64,000 nt of DNA from Azadirachta indica (taxonomy: Eukaryota > Streptophyta > Magnoliopsida > Sapindales > Meliaceae), in assembly GCA_022749755.1 (NCBI GenBank), contig CM040453.1:1572102-1636101 (forward strand), in the 5' to 3' direction. How positions within the stretch are numbered: the stretch's first letter is position 1; each line of letters begins with the position of its first letter. The position numbers and the translations under genes were made by a program. A model generated the notes under the pieces. It was not told where the DNA came from and ran no database searches. It saw only the letters and a program-made list of their open reading frames with translations. Positions 60,499-64,000 of the stretch are shown here, piece after piece.

Positions 60499-62559
60499 TC
60501 ATTTCTTCTTGGCAGCATCTGAGGCCTTAGTCTGCACAAATAATTACAGTGAGGTAAGTGATAAAACTATCATCAAGAAATTACGACAGTTTATAACCAA
60601 TGTGCATGACATCATCAAAAATGTCTCAGGAATGCTTGGCTTACCTTCTTTACACCTCGGACCTTTTTAGCCCTGTTCTTCCTCTCCTTCATTTGCTTCC
60701 TTGACTTCTCTACCTTAGTGTCAAGTCCATTCTGCAACCAACAAATATCAACATAAGATTTAAAACAATAAAAGGAACATCAATGTAACAAATTACAAAC
60801 CAAGACTCAGAAAGAACACAAATCAGCATTAGACCAACCAAAAAGGAGAGGTAAGAACCATACGTGACAGCCTAGTTATTGAGTACATGACTCAAACCGA
60901 ACTTTGAGTTACTTCTCATATCAAATGTTTGAAGAAGGAATAATTCAAGTCTAGCAAAAATAATAGAATTTTTTTCTACATCTTGATATTTTTATAATGA
61001 GATAATAATATTTTCATTTCTAAGCTTTGCTGAAACAAATTGGACATAGTTTAGTAATTTTAACAAATCGGTCCTTGACTTTCACATAGGCCCCTATCAG
61101 TGACTAAATTGCTGCAGTTGAGTAAACTTCGTCTTTATTTATAGTTTTGGCAAAGTTCAAGGACAAAAATGATATTAACCCTTTTAGAATTAATAAAACT
61201 AGTCTGTGGGTAACATTCTGACTAAGCTCCGACAGATAATCCTTGGTGGCCAAATGCATGCTATATTTTACATCCAAACAAAACAACCATCCTATAGATC
61301 ACCATTACCCTCTATTCAACTTTCAAAGAAAAAAACTAGAAGACTTTTAGAACTATGCCAGGCTCATAAAATAAATCAAGCATATCATTCAGATAATTGG
61401 GTCAGATAAAATATAAAATGGAAAACCCTAAAAGAAAATATCCTTCAGAACACTATCTCAGCCCCAATAATTGAGGAGTAATGGCCCTTGACTTAACTAG
61501 TACAAGTTTGCTCAAGATCTCTGAGACACAGAAGCTATCGATATTTAGTTTTTGGACCAACCAGTATTCAAATCTATAATAATGCAACAACTACATACCC
61601 AAAGTTAGTAACCATTAGCAAAACTTCATAACGGATATAAGAAACAGAACTTACCCTTATAAGCCTGTATTTGGGCTCATACTTCTTAGCGTTTTCAACT
61701 GAATCATAGATCAAACCAAACCCAGTGGATTTGCCACCTCCAAAATGAGTGCGGAACTTGAAAACAAAGATTGAATTTGGGTCCTTAACGTCATACATCC
61801 TTCCCAACTTTTCCTTCAGCTCAGCCTTCACAAAAATATATAAAAAAAATTAGCATACCAAGAAAATTAAATGACGTGTGGCCCAAAAGGCAAAAGAATA
61901 CGTTACACAGCTCAAGGCCAACATTAATTTGAATGTTCTGCTTGAATTTCAAAAGAACAGAAAGCTTAGGAACTAATCCTCAGTTATTTAATCAGTACAT
62001 AAAAGTCACAAAGAGTAAACGTAAAATCAATCAGAACGTAAAATCAGTCACCACAACAAAACAATAAATAAAAACCATACTTAAAAACAGATGTATTGCA
62101 ATGGAAATAAAATACACCTTGGAAACATTGGCCCTGCCAGGATGAAGAACATCAATAACCTGCATGCAGTAACGCACGAGGAAAATTTTAATTTTACTGC
62201 TCACCACTGAACGTTTAAACAAAATAAAAACTTAAATAAACTAAGAAGCTAAAAACCTCCGAACTGATTTAAATCTTATAATGTCCGTGATGTGGTACAA
62301 ATATAAATCCAAGTCCTGACTACAACTTTGTGCTTTCCTTTTTAAGATATACCACCATTAGAAAAAAAACTAATAATCAGTAGGATTTAGCTCAAGATCT
62401 CTGAGACCCAGAAGCTAAAACATCTAAGACAAACAAACCCATATTAAGTTTTCCATGAAAATTAAGAGAAGTGAGAACAAAGCTTACGAATTGCTTCCTG
62501 GAGAGGAGACGGTTAGTCATAAATTTCCTGGTTCGAATAGTGACTGCCTTGTCCGCCAT
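60499..62559 (-). CDS. RPS24: 40S ribosomal protein eS24
   Basis: Small-subunit ribosomal protein required for pre-18S rRNA processing and present in cytosolic ribosomes. Five coding exons on the minus strand: 62488-62559, 62118-62159, 61655-61825, 60645-60731, 60499-60531. They join in frame to 134 aa, the family's usual size. Start [19 protein letters not shown], then [29 protein letters not shown] and a Lys/Arg-rich C-terminus ([15 protein letters not shown]) that contacts rRNA. The upstream AGGGTTT-type leader (about 62690) and pyrimidine-rich 5' end on the coding strand are typical of plant ribosomal protein genes. Confidence 0.96.
61510..61537 (-). repeat. 28-nt sequence duplicated in eS24 introns (copy 1)
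   Basis: Lies in intron 3 and matches 62390-62417 at 27 of 28 positions (plus-strand core CTCAAGATCTCTGAGAC). Confidence 0.85.
62390..62417 (-). repeat. 28-nt sequence duplicated in eS24 introns (copy 2)
   Basis: Lies in intron 1, same orientation as copy 1. The flanks do not match beyond a few bases. Confidence 0.85.
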
Positions 62560-62911
62560 GGTTGAAAAAAATCTGCTCAATCCTAGAGAAAAATTAAGCT
62601 CGAGAGGCGGAACAGACACAGAAGCGAATTCACAGCAGCTCAAGAGAGAGAAGACTAGACAAAACCCTATCTTTTATAGCTCTAAGAAATTTAGGGTTTC
62701 GTTTGTGCCCTAGAAATATTTTGGGCCGGGTTTGAATTGGGTGTTTGTTCATCATTTGGGCCTTTCTTACACGTTTTCCTATTATTGGGCTTCTGGTGTC
62801 TTAGGGGACAAGTTTTCAATTTTAAGAATTAATTAATTCCTAATGTTTAACGAATTAAAAAAAATTATAATTTTATATTTATTGATTTTTCTATTTTTTA
62901 ATGTTTGATGT
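62560..62911. other. eS24 promoter region
   Basis: Holds AGGGTTT/telo-box-like TTAGGGTTT (62691-62699) and GGGCC/TGGGCC elements (near 62722-62726 and 62757-62762). Both classes are common in plant ribosomal-protein promoters. Confidence 0.6.
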
Positions 62912-63205
62912 AGGGAAAACCTCTGTTGCTCTCCTGATTTTTGAATTAATATTCTATTATCTCCTATATTTTTTTAAATATTTCATCACCTCTTTAACTC
63001 TTATTTTTTTTCAATTTTGCCCTTCGATTCAATTGGTTTGTGTAATTATGTTTTAATTATAAAATGGTAAAATAAAAAATATTTGAAATGTTAAAGGGCA
63101 AAATCAAAATTAAAGGGAGAGATGGGCTATTAAAAAAAAATATAAAAAGATAATGGGACATTATCTCAAAAATCAGAGAAAATCAGGCATTCTCCCTTTG
63201 ATAAA
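62912..63205. mobile_element. MITE-like inverted-repeat element
   Basis: The left part (about 62912-63024) and the reverse complement of the right part (about 63095-63205) share CTGATTTTTGA, ATTATCT, TATATTTTTTT and ATTTTGCCCTT in the same order, giving imperfect arms of about 100 bases around an AT-rich middle. No transposase ORF is present. Target duplications could not be fixed because the ends are AT-rich. Confidence 0.65.
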
Positions 63206-63566
63206 AGTAAAAAAATAACCAAAAATATTCTTTTTTGTCCTCAAAAATTGAAAAATACCCTCCTCCATAAATTTCAATCAAATATGCTTTAATTTGCCAT
63301 TTTCAAACGAAACTATCCTTATGTCCGTAATCTTTCAAACAAAATCATATGTTGCGGTTTCAAGCACTCTTCAAATCCTTCATCTTCAAACAAGATTCCC
63401 TTCAATTCGTAGCACCAATTTGACAGCAATTAAAACTTAAATAAATTATGATTGTCAATTTTTGTCTATTAAACAGGTTTAATTTTATTTTATAGAGTAT
63501 TTTTTAATTTTATAGAGTTTAAACATAATATGAATTGTCATATTCGAAAGTTTTAACTCGAAAGTT

Positions 63567-63760
63567 GGTTTCAGGTATCTTACTAAAAACTAATTTTTAA
63601 GTTAGATTTTTGAGCATGACAATCTAAATTAGGTTCAAACTATACAAAATAAGTATTATATTTTTACTGAAAACTTGATTTCAAGTAAAATGCTCGAAAC
63701 TAATTTTTTAATTAAATTTGCAAGCACGACAATACAAATTGGTTCAAACTCTGTAAAATT
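63567..63760 (+). repeat. Diverged direct repeat (period about 110 bp)
   Basis: 63567-63651 and 63677-63760 share GTTTCA/ATTTCA, AAACTAATTTTTTAA, GCA-GACAAT and GGTTCAAACT blocks. The surrounding 63206-64000 is AT-rich with no recognised gene. Confidence 0.6.
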
Positions 63761-64000
63761 TGATTTTTAAGGGACATCAATTATCAAATATACGTACTTG
63801 AAGTGAAGTTTGTAAATTGAATCAATAATAATTTATTACCAAGATCTATTTAAAGTTAATACAAATTATACAACAATATGATTGTTGATTGAAGTGATCA
63901 GTCGAGGAAAAAGAAGAAAAAAATAAAGTACAATATTTTTGTGCCAAGTGGTAAAAAATGAACATATTTAATTCAAATTTATGAGGGAGGGCATGTTTAA

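Overview
The window is nuclear DNA of a eudicot plant. The genes have GT-AG introns, the intergenic DNA is AT-rich, there is a Ty1/copia element, and the encoded proteins are typically plant: cytosolic O-acetylserine(thiol)lyase, XRN4, a GeBP-type factor, plastid rubredoxin and guanosine deaminase. A woody rosid such as Citrus would fit, but the genus cannot be proven from sequence alone. Splice sites were placed by eye, using reading-frame continuity and family conservation; every multi-exon model below closes in frame from ATG to stop.

Layout. 1-14.04 kb is a decaying cluster of four U1 snRNA copies, all on the plus strand: A at the left edge, B about 7.83 kb, C about 9.83 kb, D about 13.88 kb. 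Three carry recognisable plant snRNA promoters (USE plus TATA). A complete but dead Ty1/copia LTR retrotransposon (559-6127, with a perfect TGTAG target duplication) sits between copies A and B. A cysteine synthase pseudogene (10.71-12.36 kb, minus) lies between copies C and D. The intact cysteine synthase gene (10 coding exons, 323 aa) follows at 14.58-17.95 kb, minus. After about 4.5 kb of AT-rich DNA come XRN4 (22.49-30.38 kb, plus, 22 coding exons, 970 aa) and an intronless GeBP/STOREKEEPER-type regulator (31.66-32.87 kb, plus).

33.6-38.8 kb is a rearranged zone. It holds a displaced copy of the XRN4 3' UTR, a roughly 0.4-kb-arm inverted repeat with short ORFs, and a decayed copy of XRN4 exons 14-22. 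Next are an F-box/DUF295-type gene with one in-frame stop (39.18-40.39 kb, minus) and a plastid rubredoxin (41.09-41.69 kb, plus). They are followed by the COPII coat gene SEC24 (44.48-56.25 kb, plus, 24 coding exons, 1133 aa, one GC-AG intron), guanosine deaminase (57.38-59.00 kb, minus, 186 aa) and ribosomal protein eS24 (60.50-62.56 kb, minus, 134 aa). The right end is AT-rich, with a MITE-like inverted repeat and a diverged direct repeat.

There is no operon logic. The genes are independent housekeeping loci, and the locus-level interest lies in duplication and decay. The best leads are the variant U1 copy D with an intact promoter, the inverted repeat beside the XRN4-derived debris, and the F-box gene broken by a single stop.
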